Assembly (NCBI GenBank): GCA_944390505.1
Contig: CALXQF010000046.1
Location: forward strand, 1-8,253
Direction of reading: 5' to 3'
Length of the DNA: 8,253 nt
Origin: an uncultured Clostridia bacterium
GTDB lineage: Bacteria > Bacillota > Clostridia > TANB77 > CAG-508
The translations under genes and the position numbers were made by a program. The notes beneath the pieces are model-generated. The model was not told where the DNA came from, searched no databases, and saw only the letters and a program-made list of their open reading frames with translations. Shown here one piece after another: positions 7,833 through 8,253 of this stretch (the stretch's first letter is position 1; each line of letters opens with the position of its first letter).

Positions 7833-7857
7833 AAATTAATAAAGGAAGAAAAGTAAA
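7828..7857 (-). promoter_or_regulatory. Leftward promoter candidate of the HTH gene
   Basis: Read on the minus strand, TTTACT (7857-7852) and TATAAT (7833-7828) are 18 bases apart. The perfect -10 occupies almost the same base pairs as the rightward -10 (7827-7832). The transcript would begin near 7821 and cross the TGTCA motifs before the GTG at 7752. Confidence 0.45.
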
Positions 7858-7880
7858 TTTGGAAAGGGGAACTAAAGAAA

Positions 7881-8051
7881 ATGAAAGATGGAAAAAACAA
7901 AGAAAAATTCTTTGATACTTATAATAAAATACATAACTTATCATTAAATAATGGTATTACTTTAATAGCACTTGTTGTAACGATATTGTTCTCTTATGAC
8001 GAAATGATAAAATTCAGTAATAGCAAAGGTTTCCTCCTAGCAACAATTTAG
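7881..8051 (+). CDS. 56-residue protein with prepilin-type leader, probably a frameshifted pilin-like remnant
   Basis: The gene starts at an ATG preceded by GGAAAGGGG (7861-7869) and by a strong promoter, and it ends at TAG 8049-8051. Residues 23-35 read NNGITLIALVVTI. This is the class III (prepilin) signal common in Clostridia, where prepilin peptidase cuts after the Gly (Gly25 here) and the following stretch is the start of the pilin helix. The usual +5 Glu is Ala, as in many clostridial pilin-like proteins. Family members normally continue IVLLILAG and then more than 80 residues. Here the frame turns to LFSYDEM and stops after 21 residues. One frame over, the DNA just past VVTI encodes IVLL and then TGA, which suggests loss of one base in the helix followed by decay. 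Alternatively it is a real short peptide. No pilus assembly genes are in view. Confidence 0.55.
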   Translation: MKDGKNKEKFFDTYNKIHNLSLNNGITLIALVVTILFSYDEMIKFSNSKGFLLATI

Positions 8052-8076
8052 TAAAAAATAAATTTTCACATATTTA

Positions 8077-8120
8077 AAAGATGAATTGTAAAAAATATAA
8101 ATACAATTTCATCTTTTTTT
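8077..8120 (+). terminator. Strong intrinsic terminator after the pilin-like gene
   Basis: AAAGATGAATTGTA (8077-8090) pairs with TACAATTTCATCTTT (8102-8116) as 14 base pairs with one bulged T (8109), an 11-base A/T loop, and a T run at 8114-8120. It lies 25 bases after the stop of the small gene and insulates it from the gene at the right edge. Confidence 0.82.
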
Positions 8121-8170
8121 GATTTTATAATAAAAAAACAAAATTAATAGAAAATGGAGGATTTAAAATT

Positions 8171-8253
8171 ATGGAAAATAAAGAATTAAAAGAAAAATTT
8201 GTAGATGAAAGAACAGGAATTGAATATAGGTTAGTTGGAGATTATTATATACC
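8171..8253 (+). CDS. TnpV-like protein, N-terminal 27 residues (3' end outside window)
   Basis: The ATG at 8171 follows GGAGG (8156-8160) with ten bases between. The visible part reads MENKELKEKF and then VDERTGIEYRLVGDYYIP, up to the window end. The pattern TG-x-x-Y-x-LVGDYY-[I/L]-P is the start of TnpV-family proteins, first described on the clostridial transposon Tn4451, where TnpV is not needed for transposition. Homologues are scattered through clostridial genomes and their role is unclear. A TATAAT (8126-8131) lies just upstream but lacks a convincing -35 box. The assignment rests on a short stretch. If correct, it marks this end of the window as mobile or accessory DNA. Confidence 0.6.
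   Translation, partial: MENKELKEKFVDERTGIEYRLVGDYYI

Noticed and set aside
7859..7915. TTG-started 18-codon leader frame overlapping the pilin-like gene start
   Set aside because: It has a purine-rich stretch upstream, but it is very short, has a rare start, and shows no leader-peptide feature such as codon runs or an attenuator.
1..8253. tRNA, rRNA, CRISPR array or riboswitch
   Set aside because: No cloverleaf, regularly spaced repeats or known aptamer core was seen in any gene-free stretch.

Overview
The base composition is strongly AT-rich, ribosome binding sites are of the GGAGG/GGTGAT type, and a full-length SpoIIE sporulation phosphatase is present. Together these point to a low-GC, spore-forming Firmicute, most likely a member of the Clostridia. 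The surface-protein style (SdrD-B-like modules with Asn/Asp/Tyr-rich sequence) and a GITLIALVVTI-type prepilin leader also fit uncultured or gut Clostridia. This placement is inference from sequence style, not from a search.

Layout. Positions 1-4503 (+) hold the C-terminal 1,500 residues of a large cell-surface protein cut by the left edge. It has two copies of a long composite module, each an SdrD-B-like domain followed by a DUF11-like beta domain, and it ends in a membrane anchor preceded by an odd LPPFG motif. A 431-base gap follows. It carries a GGGGACAGAC repeat-like element just after the stop codon, a long hairpin terminator, and a candidate spoIIE promoter with 21-base spacing. Positions 4935-7445 (+) are spoIIE, intact, with the membrane region and the PP2C phosphatase domain both recognisable.

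The last 800 bases look like accessory DNA. A convergent hairpin separates spoIIE from a 65-residue helix-turn-helix regulator on the minus strand. That regulator diverges from a 56-residue protein gene whose start is a prepilin-type signal (NNGITLIALVVTI). In that gene the pilin helix appears to go out of frame after VVTI, so it is probably a decayed pilin-like gene. The divergent region has two face-to-face promoters sharing the same -10 base pairs, and a cluster of TGTCA motifs that could be the regulator's operator. A strong terminator closes this unit, and the start of a TnpV-like gene runs off the right edge.

There is no evidence of one large new system. The surface protein and spoIIE are separate transcription units with no visible functional link. 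The most notable local structure is the compact regulator / overlapping promoter / truncated pilin-like unit at 7555-8120, next to a gene of a family associated with mobile elements.
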